Assembly: GCF_003863355.1 (NCBI RefSeq)
Contig: NZ_QQWG01000009.1
Coordinates: forward strand, 1-64,000
DNA length: 64,000 nucleotides
Source of the DNA: Ancylomarina euxina
GTDB lineage: Bacteria; Bacteroidota; Bacteroidia; Bacteroidales; Marinifilaceae
Reading direction: 5' to 3'
The position numbers and the translations under genes were made by a program. The notes below the pieces were generated by a model. That model worked only from the letters and a program-made list of their open reading frames with translations, had not been told where the DNA came from and made no database searches. This document shows, in pieces, positions 19,196 through 28,102 of the stretch. Numbering within the stretch: position 1 is the first letter of the stretch; each line of letters begins with the position of its first letter.

Positions 19196-19993
19196 TTACA
19201 AACTATAAAGACCTAAAGCACGAAGAGAAAACAACAAAATAATCAGAATTAACAACCACCTGACAAAATTAGATCCCCAACTTAAAGCAAAATGAGAGGC
19301 TACGACTCCTCCTGCAACATTTCCGATAGCAGCGATCAGCCCAACACCATAATGAACCTGGCCGTTAAGCATATACACCAACAAAGCAAAAGGACTATAT
19401 AGGAAGACGATGAAAACTTTCAAAGCGTTAGCTTTAACTAAATCAAAACCTCCTTGCAAAACCAAAGCTGCTAAAAGAAAAATACCTACTCCAATATGAA
19501 TAAAACCGCCATATATACCAATTAGAAAAAAAAGAAGAAAAGATTTTAGACCCAAGCGCTTCTTTTGAAGTACGTCTACACCTTTGAGCCATCTTTGAGG
19601 CTTTAGAAAAATAAAAACACCCATGATCAGCATCACTACTGCAATAACAATCTCAAAAATATCCTTATGAATATTAACTGCGATTTGAGCCCCTAAAATG
19701 GAACCTAAAACAGTGGGCAAAGCTAAAAACAAGCCTTTTTTAATATCTAAAACGCCTTTCCGTTTAAAATTTAAGCTAGCTGATAAAGTCTGCATAATAA
19801 CTCCTAAACGAATTGTTCCGTTGGCAAAAGGTGCTGATAAACCTAAAAACATAAATAAGGAATAGGAAATGACTGTACCACTCCCTGCTAAAGTGTTAAT
19901 AAATCCCACAAAAAAACCAGCACCAATTAACAAAGCGATTATAGGTAAAGAATAGATGTCCAATTCTTGTAGATACTGTATAATTCCAGACAT
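19196..19993 (-). CDS. TSUP-family (TauE/SafE) membrane transporter
   Basis: A 265-residue polytopic protein with about eight hydrophobic helices and the internal duplication of the TSUP family: the Gly-rich FFVGFINTLAGSGTVIS near the start is echoed by FFLIGIYGGFIHIGVGIFLL in the second half. These carriers export sulfite, sulfonates or other small organic anions. Nothing nearby suggests the substrate. The gene is single and diverges from nadB. Confidence 0.85.
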   Translation of the reverse strand: MSGIIQYLQELDIYSLPIIALLIGAGFFVGFINTLAGSGTVISYSLFMFLGLSAPFANGTIRLGVIMQTLSASLNFKRKGVLDIKKGLFLALPTVLGSILGAQIAVNIHKDIFEIVIAVVMLIMGVFIFLKPQRWLKGVDVLQKKRLGLKSFLLFFLIGIYGGFIHIGVGIFLLAALVLQGGFDLVKANALKVFIVFLYSPFALLVYMLNGQVHYGVGLIAAIGNVAGGVVASHFALSWGSNFVRWLLILIILLFSLRALGLYSL

Positions 19994-20335
19994 AATTCTG
20001 ATTTAAATCATTATAAAAATAGCTCTTATGACTAATTAATCTTAAGTGTGAATTTATAATTTTTAATAAAACAATTAAGGTTTTTTATTAAATCAGAGTG
20101 TCATTTCAAAAAAAACAAAGACTACATCCCTTCAACGAATACTTGATAACACATCAAATAGTAACAAACTGAAACAAATGAAATACCACATTCCAAGCCC
20201 TTTTTTATGAGTAAAACAAGCTTCAACCTTAATTTTAGCTTATTTTTGGTGAACTAAACCGCTAAAAAGACCTATTTTCGCAGCAAGATTAAAAAGTCTT
20301 CGTTCGAAACGAATAAAAAACGATTTCAAAAAAAA
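19994..20335. other. Divergent regulatory region between the TSUP gene and nadB
   Basis: AT-rich, no ORF. It contains a full -7 match TATTTTTG at 20241-20248, without a clear -33, and a palindrome at 20299-20313 close to the nadB start. Confidence 0.5.
20299..20313. promoter_or_regulatory. Palindrome before nadB, possible operator
   Basis: TTCGTT-CGA-AACGAA, a perfect 6+6 inverted repeat ending 22 bases before the nadB start. It lies within the presumed leader of the nadBCA transcript. It does not match an NAD-regulator site that I recognise. Confidence 0.3.
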
Positions 20336-21913
20336 ATGTTTACAGAAAAAGAGTATGATTTTTTGATTATTGGTAGCGGGTTAGCTGGACTATATGCAGC
20401 CAATTGTGCATCTGACTTTGGACGAGTTGTTCTCGTGACTAAGACTAATCTCAATGTTAGCAATTCCTATTATGCACAAGGGGGAATTGCTGCTGTAACA
20501 GATTCAAACGACTCTCCAGATTTACATTTGAAAGATACTTTCGAAGCAGGGCGTGGCTTGTGCGATTATCCTCCTGTTAATATTCTGGTTAACGAGGGGC
20601 CTGAAAGAATCAAAGACCTGATAGATATGGGTATGCAATTTGACACACTTGAGGGTGAGTTATCTCGCGGACTCGAAGGCGGGCATCACAGAAGAAGAGT
20701 CTTGCATGCTGGTGGAGATTCCACAGGGAAAGAGTTGGTTCAGTTTTTAACTCAAAAAATACGAGACAACAAAAATATTGAAGTTCTCGAAAATCAGATG
20801 GTTTATAAGCTATTATGCGAGAATAAACAATGCTTTGGTGTTCTTACTTATAATCCTTGTGATCATACCAATCTTAAAATAAAGGCTAAGCATACATTTT
20901 TAGCCATGGGAGGTGCTTCAGCAATTTATCAACGAACAACCAATCCTGATACTACAGTTGGTGATGGAATTGCCTTGGCTTATGCTGAAGGCGTTGAACT
21001 TGCTGACATGGAGTTTATTCAATTTCACCCTTCTGCCTTTTACTCTGAAGACGGTAACACCTTTCTCATAAGCGAAGCCGTTCGTGGAGAAGGAGCCCAA
21101 CTATTCAATAAAAAGGGAGAACGTTTCATGCTCAACAAACATGAGCTTGCTGAATTAGCTCCTCGTGATGTGGTTGCTCGTTCTATTTTTGAACAAATGC
21201 AAGAGAATAAGGATGACTTTGTTTACTTAAGACTCGATCATCTGGATTCAAAAAAAATAAAACAACGCTTCCCTACTCTCTATAAAAAGTGTGCTGAGTT
21301 TGGAGTCGATATGTGTATTCAAGTTCCAATTGCTCCTGCTGCTCATTATATGGTTGGTGGAATTAAAACTGGATTAAACGGCGAAACTAATATCGCAAAC
21401 CTCTACAGTTTCGGTGAACTTGCTTCATCTGGTGTAATGGGAGCTAATCGCTTAGCATCCAATTCCCTTTTAGAGTGTTTGGTGTTTGGTAAACGTGCCA
21501 TCATACATGCGACAAGTCAATCTATAAATAATTATTGTCCTGAGTTTAATTCAAAGGAATTACATTTAAATCCTGAAATAGAACCTGAGTTTCTAAATCA
21601 AGTCAATCTCATTGCAAATGCAATGAATAGCCAATTAGGAATTGTTCGCTGTCAGGCAGATATCAATAATTTAATTGACAACTTAGAATTTATTAAGCAA
21701 AATTTCCCATTCGATACAAATGAATATTATAGCACTCGCATGCTAAACTTAATCCAAGTCTGCGAACTGATGGCCCAAGCTGCTCTTCAACGTGAAGAGA
21801 GTCGTGGCGGTCATATTAGAAGCGATTTCGAAAAAGAAAATAAAGCCTATATGGCTCACTCAATACAAACCAAAGACAAAGACTTGTGCTTTGTTCCCAT
21901 CGAAAACAAATAA
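20336..21913 (+). CDS. nadB: L-aspartate oxidase
   Basis: A 525-residue flavoprotein oxidising L-aspartate to iminoaspartate, the first step of de novo NAD synthesis. The FAD motif is FLIIGSGLAGLYAA (10-23). Other family landmarks are SYYAQGGIAAV, GHHRRRVLHAGGDSTG and the succinate-dehydrogenase-like FIQFHPSAF and APAAHYMVGGI. Length is normal. It heads the operon nadB-nadC-nadA with gaps of 13 and 12 bases. Confidence 0.95.
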   Translation: MFTEKEYDFLIIGSGLAGLYAANCASDFGRVVLVTKTNLNVSNSYYAQGGIAAVTDSNDSPDLHLKDTFEAGRGLCDYPPVNILVNEGPERIKDLIDMGMQFDTLEGELSRGLEGGHHRRRVLHAGGDSTGKELVQFLTQKIRDNKNIEVLENQMVYKLLCENKQCFGVLTYNPCDHTNLKIKAKHTFLAMGGASAIYQRTTNPDTTVGDGIALAYAEGVELADMEFIQFHPSAFYSEDGNTFLISEAVRGEGAQLFNKKGERFMLNKHELAELAPRDVVARSIFEQMQENKDDFVYLRLDHLDSKKIKQRFPTLYKKCAEFGVDMCIQVPIAPAAHYMVGGIKTGLNGETNIANLYSFGELASSGVMGANRLASNSLLECLVFGKRAIIHATSQSINNYCPEFNSKELHLNPEIEPEFLNQVNLIANAMNSQLGIVRCQADINNLIDNLEFIKQNFPFDTNEYYSTRMLNLIQVCELMAQAALQREESRGGHIRSDFEKENKAYMAHSIQTKDKDLCFVPIENK

Positions 21914-21926
21914 TAGAAGAATAAAA

Positions 21927-22778
21927 ATGGAAGAAACCGGACTAAACTTACAGGAAGTCGATTTCATTATAGATCACGCCTTTCGCGAAGACATCGGAAG
22001 TGGCGACATCACAAGCAACAGTTTAATTCCTGAAAGCACAACAGCTAAAGCTAGTATGACAGCAAAAGCTGATGGTGTTATTGCAGGCCTACCTATTGCT
22101 AGAAAAGTTTTTGAAAAATTAGACTCTAATCTTATTTGGAAGCCTCTTGTAAAAGATGGGGACAGCGTAAAAAAAGGAGATTTAATTGTTGAAATTGAAG
22201 CTAGTTTCAGAGCCCTTTTAACAGGAGAACGTCTAGCATTAAATTTACTGCAACGACTATCAGGTATTGCTACTGAAACGGCTAAGTACGTTAAGGAAGT
22301 TGAAGGGACAAAAGTTAAGATTCTAGATACCCGTAAAACCGTTCCTGGCCTACGTACCTTTGATAAGTATGCAGTGAAAATGGGTGGTGGTACCAATCAT
22401 CGTATTGGTTTATTCGACCTTGCAATGATTAAAGACAACCACATTAAGATTGCTGGTGGAATAGCTAAGGCTGTTGCCCAAGTTCGTGCAGCCATTCCTT
22501 CTGACATTAAAATTGAAGTCGAAACAACAACGCTAAACGAGGTAGCTCAGGCAGCTAATGCTGGGGCAGATATTATCATGCTAGATAATATGAGTAATGA
22601 ACTTATGACTGAAGCAGTACAGCTAATTGGTGGCAGATGTCTTGTTGAAGCTTCAGGAAATATGAATATTGATCGCTTAAAAGGCGTTGCAGCAACAGGT
22701 ATCGACGTGATTTCTGTGGGCGCATTAACACATTCAGTTATAGCTCTTGATATCAGCCAGAATATTTGCCAATTATAA
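21927..22778 (+). CDS. nadC: Quinolinate phosphoribosyltransferase
   Basis: The ATG at 21927 gives a 283-residue protein of normal NadC length; the frame is open back into nadB but that part reads as the nadB end in another frame. NadC converts quinolinate and PRPP to nicotinate mononucleotide with loss of CO2. Seen motifs are ERLALNLLQRLSGIAT, DTRKTVPGLR (substrate-binding Arg/Lys), GGGTNHRIGLFD and MIKDNHI, with the barrel-end EASGNMN and ISVGALTHS. Confidence 0.95.
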   Translation: MEETGLNLQEVDFIIDHAFREDIGSGDITSNSLIPESTTAKASMTAKADGVIAGLPIARKVFEKLDSNLIWKPLVKDGDSVKKGDLIVEIEASFRALLTGERLALNLLQRLSGIATETAKYVKEVEGTKVKILDTRKTVPGLRTFDKYAVKMGGGTNHRIGLFDLAMIKDNHIKIAGGIAKAVAQVRAAIPSDIKIEVETTTLNEVAQAANAGADIIMLDNMSNELMTEAVQLIGGRCLVEASGNMNIDRLKGVAATGIDVISVGALTHSVIALDISQNICQL

Positions 22779-22790
22779 TCAGAGATTAAG

Positions 22791-23717
22791 ATGGAAAAAC
22801 AAGAAATAATCAAGCAAATTGAAGACTTGAAAGCGAAGAAGAATGCTGTTATTCTTGCACACTATTATACCGATACAGAAATTCAGGATTTAGCTGATTA
22901 CGTTGGTGATTCATTAGGTTTAGCTAGACAAGCTGCTGAAACTACAGCAGACATCATTGTATTCTGTGGAGTTCACTTTATGGCTGAAACGGCAGCTATT
23001 ACTTCTCCTGAAAAGAAGGTTTTAATTCCTGCTCAACGTTGTGGTTGCTCATTAGCTGAAAGTATTACAGGTTCTGATTTAAGAAAGTGGAAAGAAGCTA
23101 ATCCTGAAGGTTTAATAGTTTCCTATGTAAACACAACGGCTGAAGTTAAAGCTGAAACGGATTATTGCTGTACCTCATCGAATGCTTTGCAAGTGATAGA
23201 ACACTTGGGTAAGGATAAAAAAATATTCTTTACACCTGATAAGAACCTGGGGGCTTATCTAAATAAGAAAACAGGTTATAATATGGAGTTATGGGATGGT
23301 GATTGTTGCGTTCATGAATGCATATCTTCTGATATGGTTTTAGATATGCACCAGCAATATCCTGATGCAGATATTCTAATTCATCCTGAAAGTAATTGCT
23401 CTGGTGATGATTTGATTTTAGCTCATCCTAAAACATTCTTCTACTCTACTGCTGGAATTATAAAACACGCTAAAGAGTCGGATAAGAAACAATTTATTAT
23501 CGCAACCGAGAAAGGCACTTTACACCAACTACAGAAAGAGAATCCTGACAAGGAGTTCATTTTAGTTCATCCTAAAGTTATCTGTGGTTCTATGAAGAAA
23601 GTAACGCTACAAGGCTTATACGAAGCTCTGCTTCATGAGCAATATCGTGTAGAGATAGATCCTGAGATTACAAAAAAAGCTCAACTCTCTATAAACAGGA
23701 TGTTAGAGATTGGATAA
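22791..23717 (+). CDS. nadA: Quinolinate synthase
   Basis: A 308-residue [4Fe-4S] enzyme condensing iminoaspartate with dihydroxyacetone phosphate to quinolinate. The likely cluster ligands are C86 (RCGCSLAE), C203 (HPESNCSG) and C265 (VICGSMKK), matching the three conserved positions. The middle motif is HPESNCSGDD where many homologues have HPEC, a short local variant. The substrate site YVNTTAEVKAETDYCCTSSNA is intact. It ends the nad operon and is followed by a strong terminator. Confidence 0.95.
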   Translation: MEKQEIIKQIEDLKAKKNAVILAHYYTDTEIQDLADYVGDSLGLARQAAETTADIIVFCGVHFMAETAAITSPEKKVLIPAQRCGCSLAESITGSDLRKWKEANPEGLIVSYVNTTAEVKAETDYCCTSSNALQVIEHLGKDKKIFFTPDKNLGAYLNKKTGYNMELWDGDCCVHECISSDMVLDMHQQYPDADILIHPESNCSGDDLILAHPKTFFYSTAGIIKHAKESDKKQFIIATEKGTLHQLQKENPDKEFILVHPKVICGSMKKVTLQGLYEALLHEQYRVEIDPEITKKAQLSINRMLEIG

Positions 23718-23724
23718 ATACACT

Positions 23725-23756
23725 AAGCCTTGTCAAAATTGACAAGGCTTTTTTTT
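23725..23756 (+). terminator. nadBCA operon terminator
   Basis: AAGCCTTGTCAA (23725-23736) pairs perfectly with TTGACAAGGCTT (23739-23750), followed by eight T. Confidence 0.9.
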
Positions 23757-23980
23757 ATGTACATAACACAAATTGGGAACAAAAACTATCCAATCTATCT
23801 CAGTCATAACAAAATACTTAATCCTTTACAATATCAGTCTATTTAGAACTAATATTATTAATTTAATAAACGATTTCATATAGAAAATCATATCTTTAGT
23901 CGGCAATAAAAAAAACAGTTTTAGCATGATGTTTCTTTAGCGCACATCTTTACCAACTAATCATATCCCAAGACTTATTT

Positions 23981-26107
23981 ATGTCTAAATTAACCACCCC
24001 CATACTCCTCCTTTTATTCCTCTGCTGGGCCAGCTTTGGCTTTTCAACAGATGATAAAACGAAGGATTCCACATCTAAGCATTTACAAGAACAATTTAAG
24101 AAATACAAGGATACAGATATTGATTCAAGCACATTTTACGCTTATCAGCTCATAAACCATTTAAACAAGTTCTCAAATGATAGCTTACTTGCAAGGACTC
24201 ATCAAGATCTTGCAAGAGCTTTTGAAGCAAACAAACAACTCGATTCATCATTTTATCATCTCAACACCGCACTTAATATAGCTAAAACAAATAACCTTCC
24301 ATATCTAATTGTCAGATCTCAGATATTAATTGGAATAAACTACAATACTAAATCTGAACATGAAAAGGCATTCTCTTATTTTAGTGAAGCTTTAAATTTG
24401 TCCCAGAAATATCAGTTTGCATACTATCAAGCAATCACATACAATCTACTGGGGAGTATTTACTGGGAACAAGATAATTTTCAAAAAGCACTCCAAGCAT
24501 TCTTAAGTGCAAATACCATTATAGAAAAAAATGATCTTAAAGATTTAAAATTAAGCACACTTGCAAATATAGCAAATATATACAGCGCTGATGAGCAATG
24601 GGAAACCGCACTTATTAAACTAAATGAAGTCTTGGCATTAGCCCAAGAGAATAATGATATTTACCAACAGGCAGTCGCTAATAATAATATCGGAACCGTA
24701 TATGAAGCTTTAAACAACTACAATAAAGCCCTGATACATTACCTTAGATCTCTGGAGATTCGAAAATCAGGAAACATAACAGCAGGACTGGCATCTAACT
24801 ATCACAATCTCGGTTCGATAAACTATCGCCTTGGTGATTATGAACAAGCCATTTACTTCCTAAACACATCTTTAGATATCGAGCAAGGAAGCAAATCAAA
24901 CCCCTTATACATATACAATTACGAATACCTCTCAAGAGTTTATATTAAGATAAAAAAATTTGAGAAGGCTGCCAGTTTTCTTTCAAAAGCCAAAACTTTA
25001 GCTAAAGAGCTAAACTTAATCAAAAAGCAGCTTGATTTAGCTAAACTGCAGACTGAATACTTTTTTGAAACTGGAAAATTAAAACTGGCTCAAAAAACCT
25101 TTGCAGAATATGATTCTCTAAGAGATGATTTTAGCGAAACTGAAAAATCTGAGAAGATTATTCAAATGCAGACGCTGTATGAAACAGAGAAAAAAGAAAA
25201 AGAAAACGACTTACTAAAAGCCCAAAATCAAATATCTCAGCATAATCTGAAAGAGGAAATCCAAAGAAAAAATCAATTCATTTTAGGCTTTGGAATTTCT
25301 ATTGTGATCCTCATTATTATCATCTTCCTTTTGCGAAGAATGTCTGGAGCTCACAAGACAATTAAGGATTTTAATAATAAACTAGAAGAATCAAATGAGA
25401 AACTAAGATTGATCAATAGCACCAAAGATAAATTCTTTTCAATCATTGCTCACGACTTACGATCCCCTCTGGGCGCTATTCTTAGCTTTTCAAATTTGAT
25501 AGACGACGAATGCTCTTCATCAAAAGAAATAGAAACTGTTGCAGAATACAACACCTATTTAAACCAATCTGCACGTAATTTGAATTCTCTACTTGAAAAC
25601 CTATTGCAATGGTCTAAATCTCAACTAGGAAATATAAAATACAAAGCCTCCATTTTTAACCTATCGGAAGTTATTGAGGAGAATATAGAAATTCAGAGAC
25701 TTAAAGCGAAAGAAAAATCCATAGAGATAATATCTCATGTTGATAAAAGCATTCATGTTAATGCAGATATAAACATGATTAATACGGTAATTCGCAACCT
25801 ACTTAGTAACGCCATCAAATTTTCATTTGCGAATTCAGAAATTAATCTCTTTACTAAAGTTGATGGTAAGGTCCTTCAATTATCAGTTCAAGATAAAGGC
25901 ATTGGTATTAGTCAATCGAAACAAGACAAACTCTTTAAAATTGACAGCAATATGTCCACATTGGGGACTAATAATGAAACAGGAACTGGTTTAGGTTTAA
26001 TTCTTTGTAAAGAATTTGTAGAAACTAATGGTGGTTCAATCTGGATTGAAAGTGAAGATAGCAAGGGGGCAAACTTCATATTTACGATCCCCTTACATAA
26101 TTCTTAA
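23981..26107 (+). CDS. TPR sensor histidine kinase
   Basis: A 708-residue protein: signal peptide (1-22), about seven tetratricopeptide repeats in the periplasmic part (about 55-395, for example YNLLGSIYWEQDNFQKALQAF), a coiled coil, one membrane helix at about 432-450, then a kinase core. The phospho-acceptor is H491 (IIAHDLRSPLG). ATP-site boxes are NLLSNAIKFS, DKGIGIS and GTGLGLILCKEFVE, all intact. No receiver or DNA-binding domain is attached and no response regulator is adjacent, so it is an orphan kinase. It converges tail to tail with the FMN-binding gene with one base between. Confidence 0.9.
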   Translation: MSKLTTPILLLLFLCWASFGFSTDDKTKDSTSKHLQEQFKKYKDTDIDSSTFYAYQLINHLNKFSNDSLLARTHQDLARAFEANKQLDSSFYHLNTALNIAKTNNLPYLIVRSQILIGINYNTKSEHEKAFSYFSEALNLSQKYQFAYYQAITYNLLGSIYWEQDNFQKALQAFLSANTIIEKNDLKDLKLSTLANIANIYSADEQWETALIKLNEVLALAQENNDIYQQAVANNNIGTVYEALNNYNKALIHYLRSLEIRKSGNITAGLASNYHNLGSINYRLGDYEQAIYFLNTSLDIEQGSKSNPLYIYNYEYLSRVYIKIKKFEKAASFLSKAKTLAKELNLIKKQLDLAKLQTEYFFETGKLKLAQKTFAEYDSLRDDFSETEKSEKIIQMQTLYETEKKEKENDLLKAQNQISQHNLKEEIQRKNQFILGFGISIVILIIIIFLLRRMSGAHKTIKDFNNKLEESNEKLRLINSTKDKFFSIIAHDLRSPLGAILSFSNLIDDECSSSKEIETVAEYNTYLNQSARNLNSLLENLLQWSKSQLGNIKYKASIFNLSEVIEENIEIQRLKAKEKSIEIISHVDKSIHVNADINMINTVIRNLLSNAIKFSFANSEINLFTKVDGKVLQLSVQDKGIGISQSKQDKLFKIDSNMSTLGTNNETGTGLGLILCKEFVETNGGSIWIESEDSKGANFIFTIPLHNS

Positions 26108-26108
26108 T

Positions 26109-26636
26109 TTATTTTTCCTGTTTATTAATCTCAGCAATCAACAAACTTAAATCTTTAACACCTAAAGTGATTGAAGGCGCAGAAAGAGTTGCTCCAGATA
26201 TACTATCAATATCTTTGTCTATTTGCAAAGATTCTCCTCTACTCTTACCAATAAATTGCTTCAACCAGGAACGAGACATGATTTCTCCTCCATAAGTTGA
26301 TCGGTAAACAAGCACAACAACTTTCTTAATAATCAGGTCAGCATCGAATATAACCATATAATCGAAGTAATCATTTTTACCTTTCGAAGATGCAAAACAA
26401 GCATATCCCAATTCGGATTCCGCTGCTTTTAAAAGAGACACCTTAACATTTTTTACTGAAGTATACGATAAAAGCAAACTATCAGGCACAAGCATATCCT
26501 TCAACTCAACCACCTTTTTAGGGTAAAGCTTCAACAAGGTATTATCAATTTTCTTTTGTATCGATTTTGGAAAATCAGCCGCATTAAGTAATAGGCTGGA
26601 AACCAGCAAACAAATTAAAATAGAAATCTTTCTCAT
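26109..26636 (-). CDS. FMN-binding-domain protein with flavinylation site
   Basis: A 175-residue exported protein (signal peptide 1-20) with an FMN-binding domain as in RnfG/NqrC. The motif DSISGAT (144-150) is the site at which ApbE attaches FMN to the Thr (T150). It follows the porin gene by 87 bases on the same strand. A role in periplasmic electron transfer is the family expectation; no redox partner or apbE gene is present in the window. Confidence 0.8.
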   Translation of the reverse strand: MRKISILICLLVSSLLLNAADFPKSIQKKIDNTLLKLYPKKVVELKDMLVPDSLLLSYTSVKNVKVSLLKAAESELGYACFASSKGKNDYFDYMVIFDADLIIKKVVVLVYRSTYGGEIMSRSWLKQFIGKSRGESLQIDKDIDSISGATLSAPSITLGVKDLSLLIAEINKQEK

Positions 26637-26655
26637 AAATATAATTTAAAACAGA

Positions 26656-26693
26656 AATTGCGAAGCACATGGAAAACCATCTACTTCGCAATT
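26656..26693. promoter_or_regulatory. Strong hairpin between the porin and FMN-binding genes
   Basis: AATTGCGAAG (26656-26665) pairs with CTTCGCAATT (26684-26693), and ATGG (26669-26672) with CCAT (26677-26680) inside. There is no long T run on the minus-strand side, so it may protect the porin mRNA or partly attenuate transcription of the next gene. Confidence 0.6.
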
Positions 26694-26723
26694 AAAGGTT
26701 ATAATACCTTAGTTAATATCCTC

Positions 26724-27902
26724 TTAGAACCAAACACCAACTCCAAAGTTTAAGAAGTAAGCCTTATCATCGTTTCCATTTTTTGAATACTGGTAATCTG
26801 CTTTTACAACAGCTCCTTTTGCTAAATGATAGCTCAATCCAACAACTAAATCTTGACGATCGTTGGCTTTGTTAGCCATTTCACCTGAAGCCATTTTATG
26901 CTGAGTATTGTAGTTTTCGTAACGCACGAATGGGATTAAAGCTTGTTCCTTACCGTGAAGTAAATCGTATCCCGCTTCAACATAGTAACCCATCATTTGT
27001 TTACCTAAATCAGCACCATCAGCAACTTTATTATACTCATCAACATTATTCAGGAAGGAATGAATATACTGTCCTTTTAATTGAAGAGCATCAAATTTGT
27101 AACGGAAATCAAGACCAAACATACTGATACCTACACGGGTTGAATCTGCAAAATTTTCAGCAATACTATCATCTTTATCTAATCCGTCGAATGCAGACGA
27201 CTGAGTTTTACCAAAGTAAGCAGAAAGACCCAAATTTAAACCTTTAACACCATAATAATCAACTTTAGCTGATAATGAAGGAGAAGTGAAAGTTGACTCA
27301 GCACCCTTCTGACGACCTTTACGTACACCATCCGAAGCTCTTAGCTTACTTGATCCGTCATAACCATTGAAACCATTCATGATATACATTTGGTATTTCA
27401 AAGGTGCATTAGCTAAACGACCATTAATACCGAAACCAATCTCTCTCCATGTTGTTGGAATAATTTTTTGATCAACACTTGGGCGCTCAACACCATTGAA
27501 AGTTGTTGGTTCGTGGTATTCGTTAACAATACCCATTGGTACCAACATCAAACCTGCACGTAAAGCTGTGTTTGGTCTAACATTGTAGTTTAAGAACGCC
27601 TGCTCAACGTAAACTTCCGATACATGTTCAAATTCAAGCTCAGTAACGAATGAAGTCTTATCGTTAAACTGATATCCAAAGAACATCACCATACGGTGAA
27701 CATCCATATTACCATTATAACGAGTTTGTCCACTCACTTGTTGATTGTAGTGAATCTCACCGTAGCCGCCAATGCTTAACCTTTCGTCTTTAACTCTTTC
27801 TAAAATTGTTGTACCAATACTCTTGTACTCATCTTTTACTTCTTGTGCTTTCAATCCAAAAACAAAAGCAATAGCCATCAATAACAATAATCCTTTTTTC
27901 AT
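26724..27902 (-). CDS. Outer-membrane porin (phosphate-selective porin O/P-like)
   Basis: A 392-residue beta-barrel precursor: signal peptide KKGLLLLMAIAFVFGLKAQ, then alternating strands with aromatic girdles and a C-terminal strand ending in VGVWF, the final-aromatic signal for barrel assembly. Segments such as LSIGGYGEIHYNQQV and FVTELEFEHVSEVYVEQAFLNY are typical of porin O/P-like proteins. The solute is unknown. It is cotranscribed with, and upstream of, the FMN-binding gene; the hairpin between may set their relative levels. Confidence 0.8.
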   Translation of the reverse strand: MKKGLLLLMAIAFVFGLKAQEVKDEYKSIGTTILERVKDERLSIGGYGEIHYNQQVSGQTRYNGNMDVHRMVMFFGYQFNDKTSFVTELEFEHVSEVYVEQAFLNYNVRPNTALRAGLMLVPMGIVNEYHEPTTFNGVERPSVDQKIIPTTWREIGFGINGRLANAPLKYQMYIMNGFNGYDGSSKLRASDGVRKGRQKGAESTFTSPSLSAKVDYYGVKGLNLGLSAYFGKTQSSAFDGLDKDDSIAENFADSTRVGISMFGLDFRYKFDALQLKGQYIHSFLNNVDEYNKVADGADLGKQMMGYYVEAGYDLLHGKEQALIPFVRYENYNTQHKMASGEMANKANDRQDLVVGLSYHLAKGAVVKADYQYSKNGNDDKAYFLNFGVGVWF

Positions 27903-28102
27903 TTTTTATATAGTTTAGATATAATCCCTTTTAAACAAAAATCAACCTTTGTTTGACGCTGCTAAACTAGATCTAATCTTAATGAAAGGAAATACCTACA
28001 TATAGGTATTTTTATCTATTCTTAATAAACTCAGTCGAAACACATCCATAAATCCATATATTTTTATACTTTCGCTTACATAAATATATCAAAACACAAA
28101 TA

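Noticed and set aside
21974-22396. A 140-codon ORF antisense to nadC
   Set aside because: It lies wholly within nadC, whose frame has all family motifs; composition fits a shadow frame.
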